Assembly (NCBI RefSeq): GCF_001187865.1 | Contig: NZ_LGIT01000004.1 | Span: 372,001-436,000, forward strand | Source of the DNA: Klebsiella sp. RIT-PI-d | GTDB taxonomy: Bacteria; Pseudomonadota; Gammaproteobacteria; Enterobacterales; Enterobacteriaceae | Reading direction: 5' to 3' | DNA length: 64,000 nt | The notes under the pieces: generated by a model | Told to the model about the DNA's origin: nothing | Databases searched by the model: none | Seen by the model: the letters and a program-made list of their open reading frames with translations, nothing else | In this document: positions 8,536 to 19,285 of the stretch, one piece after another | How positions within the stretch are numbered: the stretch's first letter is position 1 | Layout of the letters: each line of letters starts with the position of its first letter | Translations under genes and position numbers: made by a program

Positions 8536-9423
8536 CTACAGCTTCTCAATAAATCCATTCAGCACACGATTAAATCGTTCGGCGTCCTCGATAAACGGCG
8601 TATGGCCTGCATTGTCAAAAATCAGCGACTGAATACGCGGATTTATTGCTTTAGCGCGTGCCAGCGAGGCCTGAGGATTAACCAGCGCATCATGCTTGCC
8701 GTAAATGAACAGTAAGGGTACGCGGGCGGGCTTAAGGGATTTTTCAAGGGAAACGCGTATTGACGGCACGGCGCGCTGCATTGGCCAGGCGGCCAGCGCG
8801 GCGTTTGCCAGCAGGCGCTCAAAGGTAACGCGGTCCGGCTGCTGATAGAAACAGAGCCGCAGAAAGGCGCGTTCACCGTCAAGATGCGTTTTTAAATCGC
8901 CGGCGGTCATGTCCCGGTAAACGTCCGGATGCGCGGTGATCTGCTCCGGGGTCAGTTCCACGACGCCATCCACGTATACGGCACCGCTGATACGGGCATC
9001 GCCATACTCTTCCAGATAGCGGGTGATCACTACCCCGCCCAGCGACCAGCCCACCAGCAAAGGATGATCGGCATGTGTGCCTTCGATAATGGCCGCCAGA
9101 TCATCGCCCCAGCGTTTGCCTTCACGATAGGCCGCCTCCTGCCCGGGTTTATCTGACAGCCCGTGACCGCGCAGATCGAAAGTAATCAGCCGGTAGTGTT
9201 GCAACTGCGCATCCTCTACCTGCTTTTCCCAGTTGAGATGGCTGCCCAGCAAGCCGTGAATGAAGATAACAGGTCTGCCATTTGGGTTGCCGCTTTCCTG
9301 AACGGCAAGCGTGACGCCATCAGGCGAAGTAACAGTGTAGTTTTTGACGCCAGCCAACAGGGTAGCGGAAAAAAGCAGTAAGCACAGTGGAAAAAGCGTG
9401 CGCCGGAAGATAAATAGCAACAT
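8536..9423 (-). CDS. Exported or membrane-anchored alpha/beta hydrolase
   Basis: About 295 residues. The N-terminus (residues 1-25) is hydrophobic, a signal peptide or anchor, so the enzyme probably acts in the periplasm. Alpha/beta-hydrolase core: oxyanion segment VIFIHGLLGS, nucleophile elbow GWSLGG, acid loop YGKHDAL and catalytic His in DNAGHTPF. The substrate is unknown; related proteins are esterases, lactonases or haloperoxidase-like enzymes. ATG 9423 is chosen because GAGGAG lies just upstream; the frame continues to 9486 without a ribosome site. It is divergent from a MerR regulator, with a palindrome between them, which suggests direct control. Confidence 0.88.
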   Translation of the reverse strand: MLLFIFRRTLFPLCLLLFSATLLAGVKNYTVTSPDGVTLAVQESGNPNGRPVIFIHGLLGSHLNWEKQVEDAQLQHYRLITFDLRGHGLSDKPGQEAAYREGKRWGDDLAAIIEGTHADHPLLVGWSLGGVVITRYLEEYGDARISGAVYVDGVVELTPEQITAHPDVYRDMTAGDLKTHLDGERAFLRLCFYQQPDRVTFERLLANAALAAWPMQRAVPSIRVSLEKSLKPARVPLLFIYGKHDALVNPQASLARAKAINPRIQSLIFDNAGHTPFIEDAERFNRVLNGFIEKL

Positions 9424-9464
9424 AAAAAGCTCCTCAGTTGAGTGATCGGACGCTATGCTGAACC

Positions 9465-9480
9465 CTGACATTAATGTCAG
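9465..9480. promoter_or_regulatory. Candidate MerR operator
   Basis: Perfect 16-bp palindrome CTGACATTAATGTCAG between the divergent hydrolase and merR-type genes. On the minus strand a TTGACT hexamer abuts it, so it would lie in a -35/-10 spacer, the usual MerR-family arrangement. The -10 match is weak. Confidence 0.6.
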
Positions 9481-9508
9481 AGTCAAGCAGCATTCACAGA
9501 GGCAGGTT

Positions 9509-9865
9509 ATGCAGTTAACGATTGGTGAGCTGGCAATAAAAACGGGCGTCAGTATCCGCTCAATCAGGCATTACGACAGTCACGGACTTCTGACCTCTAC
9601 CCGCGCCTGTAACGGATACCGCTATTTTCCGCAGGCGGCTGTCGCTCAGGTAAGGCAGATCCAGAGGCTAATCGGTACCGGATTCAGCATCGCTGAGATC
9701 CGCAGTTTCCCGGACTGTATGCGGTTTATCGAAGGTGCCGCGTTTTGTCCCGAAACGCAGGCTATCCAGCACAAGCGGCTGGCGGAAATTGAACGGCAGA
9801 TCGGTGAACTGGAGCGTCGGCGAATGCGGCTAATGAAGACGCTAAGGCAGGGCGAAAATGAGTGA
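9509..9865 (+). CDS. MerR-family transcriptional regulator
   Basis: 118 residues from ATG 9509, preceded by AGAGGCAGG; longer starts upstream would run through the palindrome. The N-terminal winged HTH is clear (LTIGELAIKTGVSIRSIRHY followed by DSHGLL), then a basic wing and a dimerisation helix (LAEIERQIGELERRRMRLM). There is a single Cys near CRFxEGAAFCPE; no obvious metal-binding Cys pair, so small-molecule sensing of the NolA/BmrR sort is more likely than metal sensing. Its likely target is the divergent hydrolase gene through the 9465-9480 palindrome. Confidence 0.87.
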   Translation: MQLTIGELAIKTGVSIRSIRHYDSHGLLTSTRACNGYRYFPQAAVAQVRQIQRLIGTGFSIAEIRSFPDCMRFIEGAAFCPETQAIQHKRLAEIERQIGELERRRMRLMKTLRQGENE

Positions 9866-9919
9866 TTCGGGACGGAAGCCTTGATGCAGCGGGAGCAGGC
9901 GCTCCCGCCGTTTTACGCA

Positions 9920-11911
9920 TCAGAAATTATAGGTCAGCCCGACGGTGTAGCGACGGCCATCCAGCACCGTGTCATACGTTTCATAATCAATCTGCTTATC
10001 CAGCACGTTATATACGCCGGCCGAAACCAGCAGGTTTTTGTTAGCGTTGTAGCGCAGACCGAGATCGACTTGCGTATAGGATGGCGTGCCCTGCGACATT
10101 GACGTACGGCTCAGGTATTCCGAGGTTTTACCGCGCAGGTTCAGACGACTCCAGAAGCCCAGATCCTGGCTGGCCTGCCAGTCGAGTGTAGTGTTAAACA
10201 TATGCTTCGGCATTTTGTTCAGCGGCTTACCAGAGAACTGCCCGCTTTTCTGCTCGGAATCGGTCCAGGTATAGTTTGCCGTCAGGTTAAGATCGGACAC
10301 GATTTCCCAGCCGAAGCTCGACTCCACGCCGCGCATCGTCGCTTTATCGACGTTAACGCGGTCGCTGACGAAATCATAACGGTGATTGCCAATAGTACAG
10401 GCCGGATCGGCGCTGCTGTTACAGCGGCGAACTTCGGTGATTTTGTTTTTAAAATCGGTATTAAAGAGGGTAATGCCTGCATTCAGGTTGTCATCGTTAT
10501 CCCATAATAAGGCGATCTCTTCACTCAGGCTTTTTTCCGGTTTCAGATCCGGGTTACCGACGATGATACCGTCAAGGCGTCCGCCGCCGGTGACCTGCCC
10601 CCAGCTTGCGGAAGACTGGCGCAGATCCGGCGCGCGATAGCCTGCTGAAATCCCGCCTTTCAGGGTCCACTGGTCCGCCAGATGCCAGACGCCGTAGCCC
10701 CGTGGGGTCCAGTTGGTACCGTAGTTTTCGTCTTTATCCATCCGCAGGCCGCCGGTCAGGGTAAAGCTCTCCGTCATTGCCCACTCGTCTTCAGTAAACA
10801 GCGCCCAGCTCCAGCGGGTCAGCTTGTTCAGTCCGTCTGCGGCTTCAAGCTGATTACCATTATCGTTGAGTTTTTCATAGCGATACTGACCGCCCAGCGT
10901 CAACGTGTGGTCGCCGAGGAACACCTGATTCTGGTTATTAAAAATGGTGTTATAGGACTTCATTTCCCGGCCAGGATTGGTCGATTTTTCCTGCTGGAGA
11001 TAGCTGGTGGTGTTGATATCGTCGTAATAACCGTTATGGGTTAATGCGTAAGTCGTATGCTCGTAACGGCTTTTGCTCGGGCTATTGGGGGTACAGGTAT
11101 TACCCCGGCAGCTTTCAGACGCCATAGACATTCCCGGCGTGCTGTTGCGATCCTGTAATTCACGCGCCACGTCGAGGTCAACGTCATTTTTCTCATCCGG
11201 CGTGAAATTCAGCGTCACGCCCCCGTTACGTAGTTTCTGCTCGTTATAGCCATTTACAATCCGGTCTTCAGCCCGGCGAGAGAGTAGCCCGGTGACTTTT
11301 GCGCCCAGCAGTCCGTCAATAAGCGGTCCGGAGGCATAGGCGTTAGTCTGGAAGAGATCGCCCGATTTATTATCTTCCTGGAAGGTTGCATCACCGTGCA
11401 GAGAACCGGTCCACCCCAGATTATTCGACACTTTTTTAGTAATAACGTTAATAACCCCGCCCATAGCGTCGGAGCCATATAACGAAGACATGGGGCCGCG
11501 AATAATTTCAATACGCTCGATAGATTCCAGCGGTGGCAGCCAGCCTTGTTCAATACCAGCATTATCGCTATTCGGACGCGTTCCCCGGGTGCTAATACGC
11601 TTACCGTCGACAAGGAATAAAGTGTACTGGGAAGACATCCCGCGAATACTAATATCGCTGCTGCTACCCCCGCCTGTTACCACCACACCAGGCACGTCTT
11701 TTAAGGCATCGGTCACGTCACGATAGGCTTTATCTTCTATTTGCGCTTTAGAAATAACAGAAATAGACGCTGGTGCATTCTGGATTTTTTGTTCAAAGCC
11801 GGTAGCGGTGACCACAAGCGTATCCTGCTCAGCCGCAGTTACGCTGGCCGGGAGCGTCGCAAGAGAGATCGCCGCAGCAAGTAATTTAACGCGAGATATT
11901 GTCATTTTCAT
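9920..11911 (-). CDS. CirA/IrgA-like TonB-dependent receptor
   Basis: 663 residues, the same length as E. coli CirA, but clearly divergent from it. Signal peptide (residues 1-26, cleavage near VTAAEQ), TonB box DTLVVTA, plug domain (IRGPMSSLYGSDAMGGVINV) and a 22-strand barrel ending in the outer-membrane signature Phe (VGLTYNF). The family imports catecholate siderophores or their linear breakdown products and can be hijacked by colicins. Two Cys pairs in extracellular-loop regions (CRGNTC; CNSSADPAC) are seen. A Fur-like site lies upstream. Divergent from the diguanylate cyclase gene. Which siderophore it carries is unknown; the true cirA would be elsewhere. Confidence 0.92.
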   Translation of the reverse strand: MKMTISRVKLLAAAISLATLPASVTAAEQDTLVVTATGFEQKIQNAPASISVISKAQIEDKAYRDVTDALKDVPGVVVTGGGSSSDISIRGMSSQYTLFLVDGKRISTRGTRPNSDNAGIEQGWLPPLESIERIEIIRGPMSSLYGSDAMGGVINVITKKVSNNLGWTGSLHGDATFQEDNKSGDLFQTNAYASGPLIDGLLGAKVTGLLSRRAEDRIVNGYNEQKLRNGGVTLNFTPDEKNDVDLDVARELQDRNSTPGMSMASESCRGNTCTPNSPSKSRYEHTTYALTHNGYYDDINTTSYLQQEKSTNPGREMKSYNTIFNNQNQVFLGDHTLTLGGQYRYEKLNDNGNQLEAADGLNKLTRWSWALFTEDEWAMTESFTLTGGLRMDKDENYGTNWTPRGYGVWHLADQWTLKGGISAGYRAPDLRQSSASWGQVTGGGRLDGIIVGNPDLKPEKSLSEEIALLWDNDDNLNAGITLFNTDFKNKITEVRRCNSSADPACTIGNHRYDFVSDRVNVDKATMRGVESSFGWEIVSDLNLTANYTWTDSEQKSGQFSGKPLNKMPKHMFNTTLDWQASQDLGFWSRLNLRGKTSEYLSRTSMSQGTPSYTQVDLGLRYNANKNLLVSAGVYNVLDKQIDYETYDTVLDGRRYTVGLTYNF

Positions 11912-12028
11912 TCCTTAGAATAAAAAGCACGGCTAAACGCGTGCTTAAAAAGTACACATTTTTATAAAACGTTTTATGAGGAGCGAAACGCCGCGATTGT
12001 AGGAAACGAAGATGAGAATGTAAACATT

Positions 12029-12047
12029 AATGATAATTGTTAGCATT
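12029..12047 (-). promoter_or_regulatory. Fur-like box upstream of the receptor gene
   Basis: AATGATAATTGTTAGCATT resembles the Fur consensus GATAATGATAATCATTATC in its GATAAT-like hexamers. It lies about 120 bases 5' of the receptor start, in a 384-bp AT-rich intergenic region (11912-12295) that holds no gene; the rest of this stretch is low-complexity A/T with no assigned function. Confidence 0.55.
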
Positions 12048-12295
12048 TGTAACGTGATGCAGATCACACTTATCTCACCCACTTAATTAGGCATTACTTT
12101 TATAGGGTTTATTATTTAGCAGCAGTGCATTGCCTTTTTTTTATTTAAGCAACGGTAATCTTTTGATCCGTGTTTTATCAGAGGTATTAGGCCATACATT
12201 TTATTTCTTTTAAAAACAGGTTCAGTTTTGCCTCAAATCCAGTGCTTTCCCAAATTTAAAGTAAACTCATAATAATTCACTCGTTATCGACTTCT

Positions 12296-14086
12296 GTGAG
12301 GCCCGTCTTGCGCATCGCAACGATTACCAACTTTGCTTATATCGCCACGGTGGTACTGACCATCGCCTCCGGGGTGGCGCTGTTTATGGCTTCTGATGCA
12401 GACAGAGTGGAGCGGGCGGCGGTAAAGCAAAGCCGGGATTTTGATGCGGCAACGGAGCAATTACAGAAAGAAGCCTTTGCCCAAACTTCACATGCGCGAC
12501 TGGCCGTTATTCATAATGAGCCGGAAAATATTCAGGCATGGCGAGCAGGTGTCGATCAGGATCTGAAACTGGAACGTCATTTAGCGGCGATGAATGATGT
12601 GGGCGCCTCCGCAGAAGAGTTAATACTGTTACGTGACGGTATCGCATTATTAAAAACGCTGGAAGATGAACAGCAGGACGCGATTACCGCACTTGAGCAA
12701 GGGCGGAAACAGGATGCGATACAGCTGCTGTTTAGTGCCGATTATGAACGTCAACTGTCGCAGGTTGAGTATCGATTTGCACATTTTGAGAGTCTGATTA
12801 ACCAGCGCGCTGAAGCAACGATTACCGAGGCAACTCATCTTTCCCAACGTCTGCGTACGTTATCTGAAATCATGGTCGGGCTGACCGCGCTGCTGTTTTT
12901 ATTCGTGCTGGGATTTATTATTAAGCACCGTATTCTGCGCCCGGTGGTGACGCTGAGCGATATCGTCAATCGTCTGGCAACCCAGGATTATGCTGTTGAA
13001 GCACCAATTTATGCTCAGGTTGACGAGATCGGTGATATGGCTCAGGCGATACGTATCTTCCGGGAAAATGGAATGGTCAGGCAGCAGCTGGAGCAGGAAC
13101 GTGATGCTGACTGGGTAACGCGTAATCTCCTGGCGCGAATGACGCAACGGCTTCAGGGCTGCGAGTCACATCGTAGCATCATCAATGTGATCAGCCTGTT
13201 TGCGCCGAAAATCGTGCCGGAAATGGGGGGCAGGCTCTATATCCTCGATCCGCAAAATAATACGATGAAATGCATGGCAAGCTGGCTACAGCCTGCGGGC
13301 GACGCGACGCCGTTCGCGCCAGAGTGCTGCTGGGCGCTCAAGCGCGGGCAACTGCACAGTCCTTCCAGAGACAATGTGGATATGCCCTGCGAACATTACC
13401 CGTTGCAGGTCGCCACGAAAGCGATTTGCGTCCCGCTGATCGCGCAAAATAAGCCGATTGGCCTGCTGACATTTGATAATCACATCTCTGAAAAAGAGCC
13501 ACCGTATATCTATCTTGAACTGATGGCAGAGACGCTTTCGCTGGCGCTGGCGAACCAGAAACTGCGCGATACGCTCACTGAAAAAGCCATGTTCGACCCG
13601 CTTACCGGTCTGCGCAATCGGCATAACCAGGAGGAGATCCTGCGCGAACTGATTGAGCGGGCGGAAACTAAAAAAAGCTGCGTCAGCTGTCTGATGATCG
13701 ACATTGATTATTTCAAAAAACTTAATGATACCTGGGGCCACGGTGCTGGCGACAAAGTGCTCAGGGAGACAGGGCGGGTGATCAGTGAACTGCTGGATGA
13801 AAGCGGCGTCGCTTTCCGCTACGGTGGCGAGGAGTTTTTAATTCTGTTACCGGACCTTGATGAGACGCAGGCAAAACACATTGCCGAGCAGATCCTGTAT
13901 AAAGTTTCACAGCATAAGATGGTGTATGAGCTGCACGATGTAGGTCCGATTTCTGTCTCTATCGGTCTGGCAACGTGGCCAACCCATGCCCGGGAAAGCA
14001 ATCTGGTACGGGCAGCTGACTTAGCTCTTTATCTGGCAAAAGAGCGCGGCAGAAATCAGATTGTCGTTGCCAAAAAAGCCTCTTAA
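12296..14086 (+). CDS. Membrane diguanylate cyclase (HAMP-GAF-GGDEF)
   Basis: Makes c-di-GMP from two GTP. Membrane helices lie at ~8-30 and ~195-215, enclosing a helical periplasmic sensor rich in Gln/Glu; then HAMP (~215-265), a GAF-like domain (~285-415) and a GGDEF domain with active site RYGGEEF near residue 508. The inhibitory I-site RxxD is absent: DESG occupies that position, so classic product inhibition is unlikely. The GTG at 12296 has no ribosome site; TTG 12308 has GTGAGG six bases upstream and is the better-supported start. The stop overlaps the stop of the convergent BLUF-EAL gene (TTAA). The pair is a plausible c-di-GMP make/break unit. Confidence 0.93.
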   Translation: MRPVLRIATITNFAYIATVVLTIASGVALFMASDADRVERAAVKQSRDFDAATEQLQKEAFAQTSHARLAVIHNEPENIQAWRAGVDQDLKLERHLAAMNDVGASAEELILLRDGIALLKTLEDEQQDAITALEQGRKQDAIQLLFSADYERQLSQVEYRFAHFESLINQRAEATITEATHLSQRLRTLSEIMVGLTALLFLFVLGFIIKHRILRPVVTLSDIVNRLATQDYAVEAPIYAQVDEIGDMAQAIRIFRENGMVRQQLEQERDADWVTRNLLARMTQRLQGCESHRSIINVISLFAPKIVPEMGGRLYILDPQNNTMKCMASWLQPAGDATPFAPECCWALKRGQLHSPSRDNVDMPCEHYPLQVATKAICVPLIAQNKPIGLLTFDNHISEKEPPYIYLELMAETLSLALANQKLRDTLTEKAMFDPLTGLRNRHNQEEILRELIERAETKKSCVSCLMIDIDYFKKLNDTWGHGAGDKVLRETGRVISELLDESGVAFRYGGEEFLILLPDLDETQAKHIAEQILYKVSQHKMVYELHDVGPISVSIGLATWPTHARESNLVRAADLALYLAKERGRNQIVVAKKAS

Positions 14087-15297
14087 GGCGTAAAGATCGG
14101 CCAGTTGATATCGCTCACGCCGTTTAACCGCGGGCGGGCAAACAGAAACCCCTGAAAGCGCTGGATGCCTGCGGATTCCAGCCAGCACCACTCTTCCAGT
14201 TGCTCAATACCTTCGGCAACAATAATAATTTCCATATCCGAGCAGCATTTTACAATTGAGTTCACAATCGCCTGTTTCGGGCCGCTCAGATGAATATTGC
14301 TGACAATTTCCCGGTCGATTTTGATTTTGTCAGGCTGAAATTTGGTTAGTAATGACAGCCCGGCGTAGCCCGATCCGAAATCATCAATCGCCAGACCAAT
14401 ACCGGCCGCACGCAGTTTCTTTAACGCGATATTAAATTCCCGAAAACCTGAGATAACCTCATTTTCGGTCACTTCAACGATAATCTGCTCGGGACTGAGG
14501 CCATATTCGGCGATTTTCTCCAGCAAAAACTCGACTGCCCCAGGAATATAAACCAGCGACATCGGCAGTAAATTGATAGCGATTTTATGATGACCGATAC
14601 CGATTTTTTGTGCCAGGGCAAAAACATACGCTTTGGTTTGCAGATCCACTTCATAAATTTTATCGTCAGGAATGGCCGAGAAAAAGTGTTCCGGACTGCC
14701 GCCGCTATTGGTGCGTACCAGCGCTTCCAGTGAGCTTATTGTCCGGCCCAGCGGCTCGACGATAGGCTGTAGCGCGAACTGGCACATTTGTCCCGGCCAC
14801 GGTACCGGTGAAGGCGGATGAAACGAGGGTGTTTTTGGCTCCAGCGCCCAGTGAGTGGCGTTAAACCGCGTGCTGGTTTGTGCCTGACGAGTGGTATGGG
14901 CAAAGGTGGCAATAAATTTGAATACCCGATCGTCGGTGGCCAGATAGCTTTCCAGTTTTCCGTAGCGTAATACCGACGCTAAAATAGCTTCTGGCGTTTC
15001 ACGTTGCAGATCGAAAAGCACCATTCCTACATTGGCAAAGCGTCTTCTCGGCGCATAATCGCGCATTAACTCCACAACATTCAGATGCCTGCTATCGAGG
15101 CTAATCCTGGTAAACAGGGTGTTAAGGATCTCTTCGGGGCCTTCCAGCACCTGAAGGAAATGTATCCCGTCAAAGAGCAACATGCCTGTCACGTCACGAG
15201 CCGCGTTATTCCTTTTCGCCTTTTCAACCAGCGCAGCAAGCGGAAACGCCTCACAGGAGAGATTTAACTGACTTCGGTAAATAAGCGTTGTAAGCAC
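14083..15297 (-). CDS. Blue-light-regulated c-di-GMP phosphodiesterase (BLUF-EAL)
   Basis: 404 residues: N-terminal FAD-binding BLUF domain (1-~95) with the photocycle residues Tyr7, Asn31 and Gln49 in place, then a linker and an EAL domain. EAL catalytic motifs are intact: EALVR, INLLP, VTENE, IDDFGSGY, PDKIKID and VAEGIEQLEE. This resembles Klebsiella BlrP1, a light-activated phosphodiesterase, rather than E. coli BluF (YcgF), whose EAL domain has lost key residues and acts as an antirepressor. Expected to degrade c-di-GMP in blue light. Located convergent to a diguanylate cyclase. E. coli carries bluF at a different locus, next to its regulator genes. Confidence 0.93.
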   Translation of the reverse strand: MLTTLIYRSQLNLSCEAFPLAALVEKAKRNNAARDVTGMLLFDGIHFLQVLEGPEEILNTLFTRISLDSRHLNVVELMRDYAPRRRFANVGMVLFDLQRETPEAILASVLRYGKLESYLATDDRVFKFIATFAHTTRQAQTSTRFNATHWALEPKTPSFHPPSPVPWPGQMCQFALQPIVEPLGRTISSLEALVRTNSGGSPEHFFSAIPDDKIYEVDLQTKAYVFALAQKIGIGHHKIAINLLPMSLVYIPGAVEFLLEKIAEYGLSPEQIIVEVTENEVISGFREFNIALKKLRAAGIGLAIDDFGSGYAGLSLLTKFQPDKIKIDREIVSNIHLSGPKQAIVNSIVKCCSDMEIIIVAEGIEQLEEWCWLESAGIQRFQGFLFARPRLNGVSDINWPIFTP

Positions 15298-15415
15298 CGT
15301 GAAGCATCCCTGAATAAAAGGTTTATAACTCTTTTAACACACGTCCGAAAATGTCACACCCAGAATAGACGCTTAATGCAGATTTATATGCAATAACGCG
15401 CATGATTACTATTTT

Positions 15416-16309
<894 letters not shown>

Positions 16310-16388
16310 TCAGGAGGCAGTAATGCGGTGCGGTCAGTATAACGCGCGCAGTGATGAATTAAACTCACAGATCCGTTATCGGGTGATT

Positions 16389-16419
16389 GTAGGCCCGGCA
16401 AGCTCGCGCCGCCGGGCAT
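16389..16419. repeat. REP-like element
   Basis: GTAGGCCCGGCAAGCTCGC followed by GCCGCCGGGC, the usual enterobacterial repetitive extragenic palindrome with imperfect GCCCGGC arms, between two minus-strand genes. Confidence 0.75.
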
Positions 16420-16454
16420 GTGAAGTAGAACGTCAGGTAAGAATACAGAAGGTG

Positions 16455-17648
16455 TTAACCTTCTGGCCGGGATTCATTCCGGGAAGAGGAGAGACGCAGG
16501 ATCAGCATTCCTGCCAGCGCCGCCACGATCGACCCGGTCAGTACGCCAATTTTTACCTCGTCGACCAGCAGCGGCGAGCGGGCAAACGCCAGGTTGCCAA
16601 TAAACAAACTCATGGTAAACCCGATCCCACACAATACCGACACGCCATATATCTGCGACCAGGAACTGCCGTGTGGCCGGGGAGCGAGACCGGTTTTGAT
16701 GGCCAGCAGCGCCATACCAAAAACGCCAATCTGCTTACCGATAAACAGTCCCAGTGCGACGCCGACGGGCACCGGTGAGAGCACATCGTTCATCGTTAAC
16801 CCGCTCAGCGAGACACCCGCGTTGGCAAAACCAAACAGCGGCAGGATCAGGAAGGTCACCCACGGTGAAAGCGCATGCTCAAGTTTATCCAGCGGCGCTT
16901 CCTGCTGTTCGTCCTTGCCGTTAAGCGGAATAAACAGCGCCAGCAGGATACCGGCGATGGTGGCATGAACGCCGGACTGTAGCATAAAGAACCACAGTAC
17001 CGCACCCGCCAGCAGATACGGCGTCAGGCGTTTAACGCCCGTGCGATTCATGATCAGCAGCAGCACCACGACTGCTGCCGCTGCTGCCAGCATCATGGCC
17101 GAAAGCCCGCCGGTGTAAAACAGCGCGATGATGATCACCGCGCCCATATCATCCAGGATTGCCAGCGCGGACAGGAAAATCTTCAGTGAGATAGGTACCC
17201 GGCTGCCCAGCAAGGCCAGTACGCCCAGTGCGAATGCAATATCGGTTGCCGAGGGGATCGCCCATCCGGCGAGGGTTTCACTGTTGCTGATGTTAAAGCC
17301 GAGGTAAATGAGCGCCGGAACCGCCATGCCGCCGAGCGCAGCAAGCCCCGGCAATGCGCGTTGTCCCCACGTGGCAAGCTGCCCGATAAGCAATTCACGT
17401 TTGATCTCAAGGCCGACCATGAGGAAGAAAATGGCCATCAGCGCATCGTTGATCCACAGTTCTGTGCTCAATCCGGCGAAAGTGTAGTGAAGCAGTCCGC
17501 GGTATGTGTCTGCCAACGGTGAGTTAGCGACAACGATAGCTGCCGCCGATGCGATGATGAGGATAATCCCGCCGGCCGAAGCCGACTTAAAAAGCGCAAC
17601 CAGCGCTCTGGCCTGGCGTCGGGCGGTGCGGGTAATTACATCTGGCAC
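16455..17648 (-). CDS. nhaA: Na+/H+ antiporter NhaA-type
   Basis: Inner-membrane Na+(Li+)/H+ antiporter. From GTG 17648 the product is 397 residues, near the family length (388 in E. coli); AAGGAGG sits five bases before this GTG. An in-frame ATG at 17684 is possible, and the frame runs further to 17909 without support. Seen: about 12 membrane helices, the ion-site Asp in [10 protein letters not shown] and the Asp pair in AILDDMGAV. It is not in the usual nhaA-nhaR context, so it may be a second copy acquired with the selC-yicL island. The nlpA gene lies upstream in the same direction. Confidence 0.92.
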   Translation of the reverse strand: MPDVITRTARRQARALVALFKSASAGGIILIIASAAAIVVANSPLADTYRGLLHYTFAGLSTELWINDALMAIFFLMVGLEIKRELLIGQLATWGQRALPGLAALGGMAVPALIYLGFNISNSETLAGWAIPSATDIAFALGVLALLGSRVPISLKIFLSALAILDDMGAVIIIALFYTGGLSAMMLAAAAAVVVLLLIMNRTGVKRLTPYLLAGAVLWFFMLQSGVHATIAGILLALFIPLNGKDEQQEAPLDKLEHALSPWVTFLILPLFGFANAGVSLSGLTMNDVLSPVPVGVALGLFIGKQIGVFGMALLAIKTGLAPRPHGSSWSQIYGVSVLCGIGFTMSLFIGNLAFARSPLLVDEVKIGVLTGSIVAALAGMLILRLSSSRNESRPEG

Positions 17649-17784
17649 AGAGCCTCCTTGTCGTGGATAGTGCAGTGAGTTCATTACGGGGATGAAATCT
17701 ACCACACTCGGCCCATCAGGTGCCGAATAAGGGGGTAAAAACCCGTAAATTACCCGCAGAATACCCTGACCAGATACCCTGTTA

Positions 17785-18603
17785 TTACCAGCCCGGCACC
17801 GCGCCACCGTTAAAGATTTTCTCGGCGGCTTTTGCGACCTCCGGCGACTGATACGCCCGCACGAAATTACGTACGTTTTCCGCGTCTTTATTGTCTTCAC
17901 GGGCGACAATAATATTCACGTAGGGTGAGTTTTTATCCTCGATAAATACGCTATCGTGAACCGGTGAAAGCCCCGTTTGCTGAAGATAGGTAGTGCTGAT
18001 AATGGCGACATCGACTTTAGGATCGTCAAGCACGCGCGGTAGCTGTGCGCCTTCCAGCTCCATAATGTTCAGGCTCTGCGGATTTGCCGTAATATCCAGC
18101 GCCGTGGGCAACAGGCCAGTATTCGGTTTAAGGGTAATGAGCTTCTCATTCTGCAACAATAATAACGCCCGCCCCAGATTGGTCGGATCGTTAGGAATAG
18201 CAATGGTCGCGCCTTTTTTTAGTTCAGCGACGTTTTTAATCTTTTTCGAATATCCGGCCATCGGGAATACAAAGGTATTTCCGACCGCCACCAGCTTATA
18301 GTTATGCGCTTTATTATCTTCGGCAAGGAAGGGGCGATGCTGGAAGACGTTGGCATCCAGTTCACCATTCGCCGTAGGATCGTTAGGCAGCAGCGAGCCG
18401 CTAAAGCCCACCAGCTCCACATCGAGGCCATATTTTTCTTTCGCCACTTTTTTAGCGACGTCGGCCACATCCTGCTCTGCCCCGTTAATGACACCCACTT
18501 TAATATGCTTGCTGTCGTTTTTATTACCGTCGCAGCCCGCCAGCATTAGTCCTGCCAGCAATAAAGCGGCCACGGCGGGCAATGGAGGTATCGCTATTTT
18601 CAT
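17785..18603 (-). CDS. nlpA: Lipoprotein-28 NlpA
   Basis: Inner-membrane lipoprotein of the MetQ-like substrate-binding family; in E. coli it contributes to methionine uptake and outer-membrane vesicle formation. Signal peptide with lipobox LMLAGC at residues ~19-24, with Asp after the Cys (inner-membrane retention). Conserved body from [20 protein letters not shown] to the C-terminal GGAVPGW matches E. coli NlpA, 272 residues in both. With yicL it marks the right flank of the SPI-3 position. Confidence 0.97.
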   Translation of the reverse strand: MKIAIPPLPAVAALLLAGLMLAGCDGNKNDSKHIKVGVINGAEQDVADVAKKVAKEKYGLDVELVGFSGSLLPNDPTANGELDANVFQHRPFLAEDNKAHNYKLVAVGNTFVFPMAGYSKKIKNVAELKKGATIAIPNDPTNLGRALLLLQNEKLITLKPNTGLLPTALDITANPQSLNIMELEGAQLPRVLDDPKVDVAIISTTYLQQTGLSPVHDSVFIEDKNSPYVNIIVAREDNKDAENVRNFVRAYQSPEVAKAAEKIFNGGAVPGW

Positions 18604-18780
18604 TACTTTTATCCTTTTTAAAAATCGCCACGTTCTGGCTACCGACTATAACCAGGTAAACGCAACGGCTTAAAAAACGAAAAGGTATTAAATAGTTGAA
18701 AAGGCGATAACGAGGCCTAAATCGCCCCGTCTTCGCAACGCAGACTCTGAACCATAACAGGCCGCAGCCTCGCACAACTG

Positions 18781-19197
18781 CTAGATTTTTTTCGCCAGAT
18801 AGTGCCTTTGCATTCCGTTATGCGGAAAATCCTCCAGGGTCATTTGCAGCTGAAATCCTTTTTTCTGATAAAACGGCAGTGCCTGGAAACTGGCGGTGTC
18901 TACCAGCATATGCAGGCAGCCCATTTTTTGCGCCTGCCGTTCTGCTGCCATTATCAATGCGGTGCCAAGCCCGGAACCGCGAGCCGATTCACCGACCCAT
19001 AAAAATTTAATACACAGCCAGTCCCCTTTTTGCTCGGCAATTAATCCACCGGTCATCTTTCCACTTTCATCACGAGCATAAACGCCCAGGTCGCTCCAGC
19101 CTTCGGGGTTAATAAACTGACGATTAAATGCCCGCAGTCCGGTGAGCAGTTCTTCCTGATCGTCAGCGGTAACGGTCTGTGTCACGGTTAATTGCAT
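18781..19197 (-). CDS. GNAT-family N-acetyltransferase
   Basis: 138 residues of the acetyl-CoA-dependent GNAT fold: the pyrophosphate-binding motif A is visible at [17 protein letters not shown], and motif B at [11 protein letters not shown]. Substrate unknown. ATG 19197 is preceded by a weak purine stretch. Located between nlpA and yicL and divergent from yicL. Confidence 0.88.
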   Translation of the reverse strand: MQLTVTQTVTADDQEELLTGLRAFNRQFINPEGWSDLGVYARDESGKMTGGLIAEQKGDWLCIKFLWVGESARGSGLGTALIMAAERQAQKMGCLHMLVDTASFQALPFYQKKGFQLQMTLEDFPHNGMQRHYLAKKI

Positions 19198-19285
19198 AAA
19201 TCCCTCATCAATTCAGGTACGTTTTTGTCGCAAAGGCTTATGTTATGATGCGCGGCGTTAAAACATAAACAGGTTAGGGGAAAAA

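Noticed and set aside
9920-11911. Calling the TonB receptor cirA itself
   Set aside because: Length and architecture match, but sequence differs too widely from E. coli CirA and the locus is different; family-level call only.
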